Source of the DNA: Acidimicrobiaceae bacterium
GTDB lineage: Bacteria; Actinomycetota; Acidimicrobiia; Acidimicrobiales; Aldehydirespiratoraceae
Assembly (NCBI GenBank): GCA_009842325.1
Contig: VYFQ01000007.1
Span: forward strand, 55,438-119,437
Direction of reading: 5' to 3'
Length of the DNA stretch: 64,000 nucleotides
Shown here: piece by piece, positions 16,555-26,237 of the stretch
Position numbering within the stretch: the stretch's first letter is position 1
Layout: each line of letters opens with the position of its first letter
The notes under the pieces: generated by a model
Databases searched by the model: none
The model's input: only the letters and a program-made list of their open reading frames with translations
Told to the model about the DNA's origin: nothing
Made by a program: the position numbers and the translations under genes

Positions 16555-17706
16555 ATGGAAGACCTCAGGATCAGGTTGGTCGTGTTGTTCGGGGGTCGTT
16601 CGGCCGAACACGACGTGTCTTGCGTGTCGGCCCGCCACGTGGTGGCGGCTGCCGATCCAGACAAGTACGTCGTCGAGCCGGTGGGCATCACCCGGGAAGG
16701 GCGCTGGGTGCAGGCCGCGGCTGCGCTCGAAGCCCTGGGGATCGGCCCCGAGGCCCTTCCCGAGCGGCTCAGTGCCGACGGTCCGGAGATCGAGCCGCTC
16801 CCCGCGCTGACGGACGACGCCGTTGGCGGAGCCGGTCCGGCCGGACCCACGGTCGTGCTCCCGATCCTTCACGGTCCGATGGGCGAGGACGGGACGGTGC
16901 AGGGCCTGCTGGAGCTGGCCCGGGCTCCCTACGCCGGTGCGGGGGTGCTGGCCTCGGCGCTGTGCATGGACAAGACGGCGGCCAACACGATGCTGGCCGC
17001 GGCCGGTATCGCCCACACCCGCTGGCGCAGCGTCACGCTCGACGATCCCGCCGCGGACGACTCTGAGTTGGCTCCGCGGGTTGACGCCTTGGTTGAAGAC
17101 CTCGGCCTGCCCGTGTTCGTGAAGCCGGCGAGCATGGGGTCCTCGGTCGGCATCTCCAAGGCGACGACGAGCCAGCAGGTGGCCGATGGCCTGCGCCTGG
17201 CCTCGCGCTATGACCGATCCATCATCGTGGAGGAGGAGGCCAGGGCCCGCGAGATCGAGGTGGCCGTTCTAGGCAACGACGAGCCCGAGGCCAGCCTGCC
17301 CGGCGAGATCGTCCCCGGCGCCGAGTTCTACGACTACGCCGACAAGTACCAGGACGGCGCCGAGCTGCTGATCCCGGCTCCCCTCGACGACGACGAGATC
17401 GCCGCCTGCCAGAGCCTCGCGGTCGACGCCTACCGGGCGCTGCGGGTGGAGGGCCTGGCCCGGGTCGACTTCCTGTACGAGGACGGGCGCGACGGCCGCG
17501 GCGACCGGGGCTGGATGGTGAGCGAGCTGAACACGATGCCGGGCTTCACCCCCATCTCGATGTACCCGAAGCTGTGGGCCGCCACGGGTCTCCCCTACTC
17601 CCGGCTCATCGACCGCCTCGTGGAGCTGGCCCTGGAGCGCCACGCCCGGCGCGAGCACCACACCCACACCGACCCCGCCGCTCCAGCGGATCGGAGGCCG
17701 TCGTGA
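16555..17706 (+). CDS. ddl: D-alanine--D-alanine ligase
   Basis: A 383-residue ATP-grasp ligase that makes D-Ala-D-Ala for peptidoglycan. It has the N-terminal VVLFGGRSAEHDVS, HGPMGEDGTVQGLLE, the ATP-binding loop PVFVKPASMGSSVGISK, the metal-binding end ELNTMPGFT and the tail SMYPKLW. It is divergent from murF, the next user of its product. The ATG at 16555 has no ribosome site but lies 8 bases after TAGCGT (16541-16546), consistent with a leaderless transcript. Three palindromic repeats lie immediately upstream and may influence either divergent promoter. Confidence 0.95.
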   Translation: MEDLRIRLVVLFGGRSAEHDVSCVSARHVVAAADPDKYVVEPVGITREGRWVQAAAALEALGIGPEALPERLSADGPEIEPLPALTDDAVGGAGPAGPTVVLPILHGPMGEDGTVQGLLELARAPYAGAGVLASALCMDKTAANTMLAAAGIAHTRWRSVTLDDPAADDSELAPRVDALVEDLGLPVFVKPASMGSSVGISKATTSQQVADGLRLASRYDRSIIVEEEARAREIEVAVLGNDEPEASLPGEIVPGAEFYDYADKYQDGAELLIPAPLDDDEIAACQSLAVDAYRALRVEGLARVDFLYEDGRDGRGDRGWMVSELNTMPGFTPISMYPKLWAATGLPYSRLIDRLVELALERHARREHHTHTDPAAPADRRPS

Positions 17707-17740
17707 GCCTCCGGCGGCCGCGGGCACTAGAACTAGCTAC

Positions 17741-20104
17741 GTGATCGCGGAGTCTCTCGCCGGCAAGCGGATCGCCATCACCGGCGCGACCGGGTTCCTG
17801 GGGACCGCTCTCACCGAGCGGCTGCTGCGCTGCGTGCCCGACTGCGAGCTGGTGCTGGTGGTGCGCCCGGGCCGCCGAGGCGCAGTCCAGCGGGTGCAGC
17901 GCGACGTGCTCCGCAACGACGCCTTCGACGGGCTCCGCCGCCAGGCCGCCGAGGATTCCAGCGAGAGCTACGAGGAGATGACCGCCCGCAGGGTCACCGC
18001 GGTGGCCGGCGATGTCGGTGTCGACGGGCTCAACCTCGACGACGAGGGCCGCGACGCTCTGGCCGGCTGCGACATCGTGATCCACTCGGCGGCCACGGTG
18101 AACTTCGACTCGGCCCTCGACGACGCGGTGGAGGTCAACCTGCTCGGACCGAGCCGGGTGGCCGCGGTCCTGGCCGAAGCGGACTCCAAGGCCCACCTGA
18201 TCGCGGTGTCGACCTGCTACGTGGCCGGCAGCCGCCGGGGCGCCGCCCCCGAGCAGTTGGTGGACGACTCGCCGTTCTTCACCGAGGTCGGCTGGCGCGA
18301 CGAGGTGGACAGCGCCCGCCGCGCCCGCCGCGACGCCGAACAGGCCAGCCGAAGCCCCGAGCGTCTGGCCGCGCTGTCCACCCAGGCCCGCCGGGAACTC
18401 GGCGCGGCCGGCATCCCCGCACTCTCCGAGAAGGTCGAGAGCCTCCGACGGCGCTGGGTAGACGAGCAGATGACCCAGGCCGGCCGGGCCCGGGCCTCCA
18501 GCCTCGGTTTCCCGGACGCCTACGCCTTCACCAAGGCCCTCGGCGAGCGGGCGCTCACCGAGACCCGCGGCGACATCGCGGTGAGCATCGTTCGGCCCTC
18601 GATCATCGAGTCGGCCCTGGCCGAGCCCTACCCGGGATGGATCCGGGGCTTCCGCATGGCCGAGCCGGTGATCGCCGCCTATGCCCGGGGCCTGCTCAAG
18701 GAGTTCCCGGGCGTGCCCGAGGGCATCGTCGACGTGATCCCGGTGGACCTGGTGGTGGCCACCATCATGGCCGTGGCCGCGCGGGGCCCGGTGGAACCCA
18801 GCCCCGATGTCGTCCAGGTCGCCAGCGGGGCCATCAACCCGCTCAAGTACGGCAAGCTCTTCGACCTGGTCAGCGGCTGGTTCACCGAGCACCCCGTCTA
18901 CGACGAGCACAACCAGCCGATCTCGGTGCCCCAGTGGTCCTTCCCCGGTCGGGGGAGGGTGTCCCGGCAGCTTCAGCGAGCGCAACGTTCGCTGGAGACC
19001 GCCGACCGGGTGCTGTCGGCCCTGCCGCTGCGGGGTCGCCACGCCCTGATGAGCGCCAGCCTCGAGGAGCGCCGCCAGCAGCTGGGCAGGGCCAACGAGT
19101 ACGTCGAGCTGTACGGCTCCTACGCCGAGTGCGAGGCGATCTACCAGCTCGACCGGCTCTTGGAGCTCTGGGATTCGCTCGGCGACGACGACCGGGCGGC
19201 GTTCTGCTTCGATCCCTCCGTTGTCGACTGGACCTACTACGTGCAGGAGGTGCACCTGCCGTCGATGGTTGAGCAGGCCCGCCTCAAGATGGCCCCCGGC
19301 ACGAGCTCCAGCCGCACCGCTTCCCGCTCCACCCGGCTCCGCCGCCAGGTGCTCGCACCCGAGCGCCAGCTGGCCGTGTTCGATCTGGAGAACACGCTGA
19401 TCGCTTCGAACGTGGTGGCCAGCTACGCGTGGCTCGCAACCCGGGAGCTCGACGACCTGGACCGGGTCCGCTTCGTGGCCCGCACCCTCGGCGAGGCGCC
19501 CCGCCTGCTGGCGTTGGATCGCAGGGACCGCAGCGACTTCCTGCGCTACTTCTACCGGCGCTTCGAGGGCGCCTCGGTGGACCGCATCGACGCCGACTGC
19601 GCGGAGATGCTCAGCGATCTCATCCTCACCAAGTCGTTCCCGCGGGGGATCCGCCGGATCCGCGAGCACCGTCAGGCCGGGCACATGACGCTGCTCATCA
19701 CCGGAGCGCTCGACTTCGTGATCGCTCCCCTGAAGCCCCTGTTCGATCACATCATCGCGGCTGAGATGAGCTCAAGCGACGGCGTCTACGACGGCCGGCT
19801 CACGTCGGTGCCTCCCACCGGCGAGGCCCGCTACCAGACGCTGGTCGACTTCGCCGAGCTCCACGGCCTCGACCTGCGGGAGTCGGTGGCCTACGCCGAC
19901 AGCACGTCGGACCTGCCCATGCTGGAGGCGGTCGGCTTCCCGGTGGCGGTCAATCCCGAGACCAAGCTGGCCGCGCTGGCCCGGCGCCGGGGTTGGCTGA
20001 TCGAGCACTGGGCCACCAGCGCGGGCGCTCCCGCCAAGCTCCTTCCGCTGGCGCCTCGGGGCCGCCCCGGTGCCCGCCGCCGCGAACTGGTGAGGTCGGC
20101 CTGA
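17741..20104 (+). CDS. Fatty acyl-CoA reductase-like SDR fused to a HAD-IB domain
   Basis: A 787-residue two-domain protein. Residues about 10-480 form an extended SDR of the male-sterility/acyl-CoA reductase type: ITGATGFLGTAL for NAD(P), VIHSAATVNFD, and the YAFTK catalytic Tyr-Lys near 262-266. Residues about 540-780 form a HAD-IB domain with FDLENTL near 546 and ADSTSDLPMLEAVG near the end. The second aspartate of the usual HAD DxD is a glutamate here, so phosphatase activity may be altered. Other actinobacteria carry similar fusions. It is coupled to the next gene by a one-base overlap (TGATG). With PlsC downstream, a role in making or modifying membrane or storage lipids is plausible. 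GTG start; a TAGAAC seven bases upstream is a weak -10 candidate. Confidence 0.87.
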   Translation: MIAESLAGKRIAITGATGFLGTALTERLLRCVPDCELVLVVRPGRRGAVQRVQRDVLRNDAFDGLRRQAAEDSSESYEEMTARRVTAVAGDVGVDGLNLDDEGRDALAGCDIVIHSAATVNFDSALDDAVEVNLLGPSRVAAVLAEADSKAHLIAVSTCYVAGSRRGAAPEQLVDDSPFFTEVGWRDEVDSARRARRDAEQASRSPERLAALSTQARRELGAAGIPALSEKVESLRRRWVDEQMTQAGRARASSLGFPDAYAFTKALGERALTETRGDIAVSIVRPSIIESALAEPYPGWIRGFRMAEPVIAAYARGLLKEFPGVPEGIVDVIPVDLVVATIMAVAARGPVEPSPDVVQVASGAINPLKYGKLFDLVSGWFTEHPVYDEHNQPISVPQWSFPGRGRVSRQLQRAQRSLETADRVLSALPLRGRHALMSASLEERRQQLGRANEYVELYGSYAECEAIYQLDRLLELWDSLGDDDRAAFCFDPSVVDWTYYVQEVHLPSMVEQARLKMAPGTSSSRTASRSTRLRRQVLAPERQLAVFDLENTLIASNVVASYAWLATRELDDLDRVRFVARTLGEAPRLLALDRRDRSDFLRYFYRRFEGASVDRIDADCAEMLSDLILTKSFPRGIRRIREHRQAGHMTLLITGALDFVIAPLKPLFDHIIAAEMSSSDGVYDGRLTSVPPTGEARYQTLVDFAELHGLDLRESVAYADSTSDLPMLEAVGFPVAVNPETKLAALARRRGWLIEHWATSAGAPAKLLPLAPRGRPGARRRELVRSA

Positions 20105-21717
20105 TGGCCGGCGAGCGCCGGAAGGCGCCGCGCCCGGGACTGGTGCTCGACGTCGACCGCTCGACGCCGCCGATCCTGTTCCATCACGGCGAGGGCTTCC
20201 GGCTGGAGAGGCTGCCGCCGGGCCGCAGCCGGATCATCTACCCGGCCGAGCCCCTGGCCGGCCTGGACGATCCCGAAGCGGCCATCCGCGACGCCCTGTT
20301 GAACCCGCTCGACTCCGATCCGCTGCCGTCGCTGCTGCGGCCTGGAATGAAGCTGACCATCGCCTTCGACGACATCTCGCTGCCGCTGCCGCCGATGCGG
20401 CGACCCGACATCCGCCAGCGGGTGATCGAGCAGGTCCTCGACATGGCGGCCGCCGCCGGCGTGGACGACGTGCACCTGATCGCGGCTCTGGCCCTGCACC
20501 GCCGGATGACCGACGACGAGTTGCGCCACGCCCTGGGCGAGCGGGTGTTCGACGCCTTCGCCCCGCAGGGCGCGCTCTACAACCACGACGCCGAGGACCC
20601 CGACGGCATGGTGGAGCTGGGCCGCACCGACCACGACGAACTGGTCACCATGAACCGGCGGGCCGCCGAGAGCGACCTGCTGGTGTACGTGAACATCAAC
20701 CTGGTGGCCATGGACGGCGGCTGGAAGTCCACGGCAACGGGGCTGGCCGACTACCGGTCGCTGCGCCACCACCACAACGTCGGGACCATGCTGAACTCCC
20801 GCTCGTTCATGGACCGGCCCCGCTCCGAGCTGCACCACTCCAACTGGCGCCAGGGCGAGGTGATCAAGGCCAACGGTCCGCCCATCTTCCAGATCGAGAC
20901 CACCGTCAACAACAACACCTTCGGCTTCGACGGCCCCCTGGCCGTGCTGCAGAAGCGCGAGTGGGAGTGGAACGCCCGGGACAGGGCCTCGTTCATGGCC
21001 ATGCAGGCCGGGCTGAGGGCGATGCCGCCGGCGGCCTGCCGGGGTGTGTTCGGCCGGTGGCTGGCGCCCTACGAGATGACCTCGGTGCAGGCCGGCGCGG
21101 TGGAGCCGGTCCACGAGAGCACCACCGCCAACGTGCTGGCCCAGCATCTGGTGCCGGTGCAGGGCCAGACCGACGTGCTCACCATGGGGCTGCCCTACAT
21201 CTGCCCGTACAACGTCAACTCGGTGATGAACCCGATCCTGGTGATGTGCCTGGGCCTCGGCTACTTCTTCAACCTGTACCGGGGTCAGCCGCTGGTGCGC
21301 GAGGGCGGGGTGGTCATCATGAGCCACCCGACCCGCTGGGAGTTCCACCCGGTGCACCACCCGAGCTACATCGACTTCTTCGAGCAGCTGCTGGCGGAGA
21401 CCACCGACCCCGCCGAGTTGGAGGCCAAGCACGAGGCCCAGTTCGCCACCGACGAGTGGTACGTGCACCTCTACCGCACCAGCTACGCCTACCACGGGGT
21501 GCACCCCTTCTACATGTGGTACTGGGGGGCGCACGCCCTGCAGTGGCTGGGCCGGGTGATCGTGGTGGGCGGCGATCCGAAGGCCGTGCGGCGCATGGGC
21601 TTCCAGCCTGCGTCGACCCTGTCGGACGCCCTGGAGATGGCCACCGACGTGGTCGGCCCGGCGCCGACGATCACGCATGTGCACAACCCGCCCATCCTGA
21701 TGGCGGACGTGGAGTGA
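20104..21717 (+). CDS. LarA-like (DUF2088) nickel-pincer racemase-family protein
   Basis: A 537-residue protein related to nickel-dependent lactate racemase LarA. Seen are FDDISLPLPPM, a histidine in LALHRRMTDDEL, and MDGGWKSTATGLADY followed by a cluster of histidines (RHHHN). These correspond to the cofactor-binding histidines and lysine of LarA. It is longer than LarA (about 430), with an extended C-terminal part rich in aromatic residues. LarA-type enzymes carry a nickel pincer cofactor and racemise or epimerise 2-hydroxy acids; the substrate here is unknown. No larB/C/E cofactor genes are in the window. It is coupled to the SDR-HAD gene and followed by PlsC, which suggests a lipid-linked hydroxy acid substrate (inference). 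Confidence 0.75.
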   Translation: MAGERRKAPRPGLVLDVDRSTPPILFHHGEGFRLERLPPGRSRIIYPAEPLAGLDDPEAAIRDALLNPLDSDPLPSLLRPGMKLTIAFDDISLPLPPMRRPDIRQRVIEQVLDMAAAAGVDDVHLIAALALHRRMTDDELRHALGERVFDAFAPQGALYNHDAEDPDGMVELGRTDHDELVTMNRRAAESDLLVYVNINLVAMDGGWKSTATGLADYRSLRHHHNVGTMLNSRSFMDRPRSELHHSNWRQGEVIKANGPPIFQIETTVNNNTFGFDGPLAVLQKREWEWNARDRASFMAMQAGLRAMPPAACRGVFGRWLAPYEMTSVQAGAVEPVHESTTANVLAQHLVPVQGQTDVLTMGLPYICPYNVNSVMNPILVMCLGLGYFFNLYRGQPLVREGGVVIMSHPTRWEFHPVHHPSYIDFFEQLLAETTDPAELEAKHEAQFATDEWYVHLYRTSYAYHGVHPFYMWYWGAHALQWLGRVIVVGGDPKAVRRMGFQPASTLSDALEMATDVVGPAPTITHVHNPPILMADVE

Positions 21718-21733
21718 CCGGGAGGGTGTGGTA

Positions 21734-22693
21734 GTGGGCATCGCTCACGATCTCGGCCTGGTGCGAATCCGGAGCCGCCTGCCGTCGCCGACCCGTGCGT
21801 TGAGGGCTCGCTCCTTCCCGCTGCGGGCGCCCACCGTTCCCGGCGGCGTGGAGCCGCTGGAGGCGCCGGTCCGCACCGGCACCGGCTTCGACACGGACTG
21901 GTCACGCCGCTGGCCGGCGCGAATGTTCCGGGCCGCCATGGTGGAGGGGCCGATGCGGGCCATGGTGCAGGTGCTGGCGTCGCCCCACCGCACCGGCGCG
22001 GACCGGCTGGCCGACCTGGACGGCCCGGTTGTGTTCGCCTCCAACCACCACAGCCACGTCGACACGTCCCTGCTGCTCACATCGATACCCGAGCCGTGGC
22101 GCCACAAGATCGTGGTGGGCGCGGCGTCCGACTACTTCTTCGGCTCCCGAGCGGCGGGCGCCACCGCCGCGCTGGTGATGGGGGCCATTCCCATAGAGCG
22201 GGCCAGGGTGGGCCGCCGGTCGGCCGACCTCGCCGCCGGATTAATCGACGATGGATGGAGCCTGCTGATCTACCCGGAGGGAGGCCGCAGCCCCGACGGC
22301 TGGGGCCAGAAGTTCCGGGGCGGGGCGGCCTACCTGTCGGTGCGCTGCGGCGTGCCGGTGGTGCCCATCCATGTGGGCGGCACCGGCCAGATCCTGCGCA
22401 AGGGCCGCACGACGCCCAAGCCTGCGGAGGCGACGGTGACCTTCGGCGCCCCGCTGCGGCCCGAGCCCGGCGAGAGGGCCCCTCACTTCGCGGCCCGTAT
22501 AGAAGCGGCGGTGACAGCCCTCGCCGACGAGGCCAGCACCGACTGGTACTCGGCCCGCAAGCGTGCGCACGCCGGAGCCAGCGGCACCCTCACCGGCCCC
22601 CAGGTCGGGGTCTGGCGCCGCCAGTGGGCCCTGGGCGGCCCCCGCCGTACGCCCTCGACCACGAGCCGCTCCCGCCGCTGGCCCGACCTGTAG
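21734..22693 (+). CDS. 1-acylglycerol-3-phosphate acyltransferase-like protein (PlsC family)
   Basis: A 319-residue acyltransferase with the catalytic H-x4-D motif NHHSHVD and the substrate motif YPEGGRSPDGW, then VPVVPIHVGGTGQIL. The family esterifies lysophosphatidate or related acceptors at the membrane face. Two in-frame GTG codons compete; the one at 21734 has GGAGG eight bases upstream and is preferred over 21728. It closes the SDR-HAD/LarA-like/PlsC operon, 16 bases after the preceding stop. Confidence 0.88.
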   Translation: MGIAHDLGLVRIRSRLPSPTRALRARSFPLRAPTVPGGVEPLEAPVRTGTGFDTDWSRRWPARMFRAAMVEGPMRAMVQVLASPHRTGADRLADLDGPVVFASNHHSHVDTSLLLTSIPEPWRHKIVVGAASDYFFGSRAAGATAALVMGAIPIERARVGRRSADLAAGLIDDGWSLLIYPEGGRSPDGWGQKFRGGAAYLSVRCGVPVVPIHVGGTGQILRKGRTTPKPAEATVTFGAPLRPEPGERAPHFAARIEAAVTALADEASTDWYSARKRAHAGASGTLTGPQVGVWRRQWALGGPRRTPSTTSRSRRWPDL

Positions 22694-22758
22694 CCACCAC
22701 TGGCTGGGTTACCCGATGGCCGGCGCGAGCCTGGTCTTCGTGCCAGCTTGTGGCCGCA

Positions 22759-25700
22759 CTAGCCGCTGGTAGAGGTGACGGTGACGGTGTGGGTGTCGCC
22801 GTCGTCGGCCGTGACCGTGATCGTGTAGCCCCGCACGGTCACCTTCTGGCCGGAGGTCAGGATGGGATAGGCGTCCAGATGGGCGTTGCCGGTGTCGCCG
22901 ACCACCTGTATCGGCAGCAGGCCGGAAGAGATCGCAGCGTCGACGGTGTAAACGAGCACGCCCTCGGCCAGCAGCGCTTCACCGGAGTCGTAGCCGATGC
23001 CTCGCCTGCTCTCGAGGACTAGCACCTCAGTCTGCGAGAGCGGGACAGCAGCCATCGCGGTGGCGTTGCCTGGATCGGCAACGGGACCCAACTCGACTGT
23101 CGCCTCCGTGTCTGTCAAACACTGAATCTGCCCCGAGTCGAGCCAGCCCAACTGCCAGCGGCTCCACGCCAACATCTCCAGCGCCTCCTGATAGCCGCCG
23201 GTTCCGGGCCAATCGTCCGCTGACACGTATGCCCTCAAGCGCATCGGGCCGAACTCGGTGAGGATCCATCCGCCGCGCGATCCGGTCTGAGGCGTCGTGT
23301 GACGGCTGGTGTCGTACGGATAGAGGTCCAGCAGACCCAGGTTGTGAAGGAGTTCGTGGGCGGCGATGTCTCCCCACTCCCGGCCGTCGGACGGTCCTTG
23401 CACGCGGAAGGTATTGATGAGCAGCGTCCGGATGTCACCCTCCCGCGTGCTCACATACTCCTGAGCCGTGCTGCCTCCGCCGAAGTGCGAACTGGGATGG
23501 ACGACCATCAGGGCATCAACCCTGCTGAAGTCGAAGTTCGGATCGGCCAAGCTCGCCGCTTCCGCGGCAACGGCAGTCTCGAGCGGTTGGCCACCGATGC
23601 TGGACCCGTGCACGTAGTGGCCGTACCCGTGTTCCACACGGAGCCACCGATGAAGGGGTACGAACTCGACATCGAGCCGGCCATAGCTCGACGCCTCCAA
23701 GTACTGCTCGACGAAGGGCAGGTTCCTTTGGGCCTCGTGCCGTGTCGAGAAGGGCGCCGCGGCATCGGAGAAGTCCACGAACAGCACTCCCACCCGCAGT
23801 GTGCCGGTCGATGGGACAGCCGACGGCGGCAACGGGAAGCCGGCCGTGGTGGCACCGCGAGATCCCGGTGGACGGCACATGCGCGGGTTGCTTGAGCCCG
23901 ATAAGGCGGCGGCAATCACGCCTCGGGGCGGTGCCGCGACCTTCGCGAGCCCCCAGCAGGCGACCGCACCGTCGGCGCGCAACCCGCACGAGTAGTCGGC
24001 ATCCGCGGTGACCGCCACGAAGCGGCCCCCAGGAGCGTTTGCCTGGCCCGTGGAGTTGTCGCCCCAGCACGCGACGGTGCCGTCCGCGCCCACCGCGCAG
24101 GAGTGCTCCGCTCCGGCAGAAAGAGACTGGAAGCGGCCCTCTGGGGCCTCGGAACGCGAGCCCCAGCATGTGATCGTGCCGTTGGTCCGCAGCCCGCACG
24201 AGTGTCTTCTCCCGGTTGCGACAGCCGTGAATCGACCGGCGGGGGCATCTGCCTGACCGCTGCCGTTGCTGCCCCAGCACGCAACGGAGCCACCCGTTCG
24301 CAACCCGCACGAGTGCCAGCCACCTGTAGCGACGGACACGGCGTCGAATCGTCCCTCCGGGACGTCGAGCTGGCCGACCGTGTTGTCACCCCAGCAGACG
24401 ACACTGGCGTCCGTCCGCAATCCGCACGAATGGAGTGTGCCGACCGCGACGGCACGGAACCGGCCTTGTGGGGCGAACGTCTCGCCGTGCGCGTCTGTGC
24501 CCCAGCAGGAGACGGTGGCGTCGGCGCGCACGCCGCAGGAGGCCAGCTCGCCAGCCGACACCGCAGTGAACCGGCCGCCGGGGGCGTTGCTCTGACCATG
24601 CGAGTTCCCTCCCGTGCAGGCGATGGAGCCGTCTTGTCGAAGTCCGCACAAGTGGTACAGGCCAGCGTCGACGGCTTCGAGTCGTTCTGATGGAGAGCCT
24701 GTCCGAGCCATCGAGTCGCCGCCCCAGCAGACCATTGCACCGGTTGAGGCCAGCCCGCAGGAGTGATCATCACCCGCGGCAACGGCGATGAACTGCCCTG
24801 GCGGTGGGTCGGCTTGACCCAGCCAGTTGCTTCCCCAGCACATGATGGTGCCGTTGTTCCGTAGCCCGCACGAATGGCTTTGACCCACGGCGACTGCGCC
24901 GAATCGACCCGCAGGGGAGGCGGCCTGCCCGATCCAGTTGGCACCCCAGCAGTCGATCGAACCGTCAATGCGCAAGCCGCACGAGTGTTCGCGGCCCACA
25001 GAGATGGAGTCGAACCGGCCCGCTGGAACGCCGTCCTGCGATTGGCCCCAACAGGAGATCGAGCGGTCGATGCGAAGACCGCATGAGGACGCGTCGCCAA
25101 CGGCCACCGCAGTGAACTGGCCGCCGGGCGGATCAGCCCTGCTGTTCCAGTTCACGCCCCAACAGTCGACGGAGCGGTCGAGGCGTAGCCCGCAAGTGTG
25201 TCCCCATCCAGTGGCCACGGCCGCGAAGCGGCCCGGCGGTGCGTTCGCTTGACCGAAGGCATTGCTGCCCCAGCAGTCGATCGAGCCGTCTCCCCGCAAA
25301 CCGCACGAATGATTGGCCCCCGCAGCCACCGCGGTGAACCGCCCCGCGGGCGGGTCCGCCTGGCCGAACGGGTTGCTGCCCCAGCAGTCGATCGAGCCGT
25401 CGCCCCGCAAACCGCACGAATGATTGGCTCCCACGGCGACCGCGGTGAACCTCATCGATGCCGACAGATCGACGAGACCCAGCGCTCGGGCCAGGAACGT
25501 GGCCATCTCGGCTCTCGTGACGGGCTGGTCGGGGCAGTAGCGCCGCGGCTCGCTGGCACAGCCTGCGGTGATGCGGGCCGCGGCCAGGGCGTCGATGTTG
25601 GCCGCGTGGAAATTGCCTTCGGTGTCGGCGAACCCGGCTGGGCCGGCGGCCGGCAGGTCGAACGCCCGCTCCAGGAATGTGGCCATCTCGGCCCGGTTCA

Positions 25701-26130
25701 CCGACCGGTCCGGGCAGAACCGGGCCGGCTCGGCAGCACAGCCCAGCGTCACCTTCAGGGCGAAGAACCGTTCGACAAACGCGGCCCACCATTGGTCCGC
25801 ATCCACGTCCTCGAAGCTCGAGGCAATCACTGGAGCGGGATCGGTGCTGTCGAGCACCCGCACCAGCCATACCGCCATCTCCCAGCGCTTGAGCGGCTCA
25901 TCGGGGCAGATCAGTCCCGCACCGCACTCGATGCCAGCGAACACACCCCGCGAAGCCAGCGCGTTCAGCGCCGGCTCATGCACGCTGCCGTCATCGTCGC
26001 TGAAGTATCCCCCGGTTCGTTCATCTGCAACCGCTCGGCTTGGCACAGCTGCGAGCGACGCCCCAACAACAGCAAGCGCCACCCCGGCCCACAGCGCCGC
26101 ACGACCGAGATCCGATGTTCTTCCCATCAC
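22759..26130 (-). CDS. Secreted SLH-RCC1-repeat protein with M6-like metalloprotease domain
   Basis: An 1123-residue exported protein. The signal peptide runs to about residue 35. Three S-layer-homology-like repeats (about 40-225) follow, each with CPD-x-P(L/V)-x-R-x-EMA. Next come fourteen RCC1-type repeats (about 228-745) of about 37 residues with the core HSCGLR-x-DGS-x-x-CWG. The C-terminal domain (about 780-1060) has AAHELLHNLGLLDLY, the HExxHxxGxxD zinc signature seen in M6 (immune inhibitor A) and related proteases, then a short Thr-rich tail. The conserved cysteine pair in each repeat suggests one disulfide per blade. It is probably wall-anchored with the propeller as a binding surface. 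It starts at GTG 26130 (ATG at 26127 is equally possible) and is divergent from aconitase. Confidence 0.88.
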   Translation of the reverse strand: MMGRTSDLGRAALWAGVALAVVGASLAAVPSRAVADERTGGYFSDDDGSVHEPALNALASRGVFAGIECGAGLICPDEPLKRWEMAVWLVRVLDSTDPAPVIASSFEDVDADQWWAAFVERFFALKVTLGCAAEPARFCPDRSVNRAEMATFLERAFDLPAAGPAGFADTEGNFHAANIDALAAARITAGCASEPRRYCPDQPVTRAEMATFLARALGLVDLSASMRFTAVAVGANHSCGLRGDGSIDCWGSNPFGQADPPAGRFTAVAAGANHSCGLRGDGSIDCWGSNAFGQANAPPGRFAAVATGWGHTCGLRLDRSVDCWGVNWNSRADPPGGQFTAVAVGDASSCGLRIDRSISCWGQSQDGVPAGRFDSISVGREHSCGLRIDGSIDCWGANWIGQAASPAGRFGAVAVGQSHSCGLRNNGTIMCWGSNWLGQADPPPGQFIAVAAGDDHSCGLASTGAMVCWGGDSMARTGSPSERLEAVDAGLYHLCGLRQDGSIACTGGNSHGQSNAPGGRFTAVSAGELASCGVRADATVSCWGTDAHGETFAPQGRFRAVAVGTLHSCGLRTDASVVCWGDNTVGQLDVPEGRFDAVSVATGGWHSCGLRTGGSVACWGSNGSGQADAPAGRFTAVATGRRHSCGLRTNGTITCWGSRSEAPEGRFQSLSAGAEHSCAVGADGTVACWGDNSTGQANAPGGRFVAVTADADYSCGLRADGAVACWGLAKVAAPPRGVIAAALSGSSNPRMCRPPGSRGATTAGFPLPPSAVPSTGTLRVGVLFVDFSDAAAPFSTRHEAQRNLPFVEQYLEASSYGRLDVEFVPLHRWLRVEHGYGHYVHGSSIGGQPLETAVAAEAASLADPNFDFSRVDALMVVHPSSHFGGGSTAQEYVSTREGDIRTLLINTFRVQGPSDGREWGDIAAHELLHNLGLLDLYPYDTSRHTTPQTGSRGGWILTEFGPMRLRAYVSADDWPGTGGYQEALEMLAWSRWQLGWLDSGQIQCLTDTEATVELGPVADPGNATAMAAVPLSQTEVLVLESRRGIGYDSGEALLAEGVLVYTVDAAISSGLLPIQVVGDTGNAHLDAYPILTSGQKVTVRGYTITVTADDGDTHTVTVTSTSG

Positions 26131-26237
26131 CTTCTACGATGCGCCGCAGCAGCCAATTGTTGCACAACAACTCTGGAAGCCTGGCTTCCTGAAGTCTCCG
26201 GCCGCCAGCTCTGAATCGCCGCCCGTAGGCTGAGCGT
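26131..26237. promoter_or_regulatory. Divergent promoter region between the metalloprotease and aconitase genes
   Basis: The 107 bases hold an inverted repeat TTGTTG-CA-CAACAA (26157-26170) and a perfect hairpin GGAAGC-CTG-GCTTCC (26175-26189). A -10-like TAGGCT (26226-26231) lies six bases before the aconitase ATG. These are candidate operator and promoter elements; no regulator can be assigned. Confidence 0.45.

Noticed and set aside
16283..16555. N-terminal extension of murF through the palindromic repeats
   Set aside because: The extension translates the repeats twice, adds about 90 residues absent from MurF proteins, and would reach the ddl start.
17606..21741. Long minus-strand frames opposite ddl, the reductase fusion and the LarA-like gene
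   Set aside because: Low-complexity His/Gly/Val-rich translations without motifs; the plus strand carries well-supported families.
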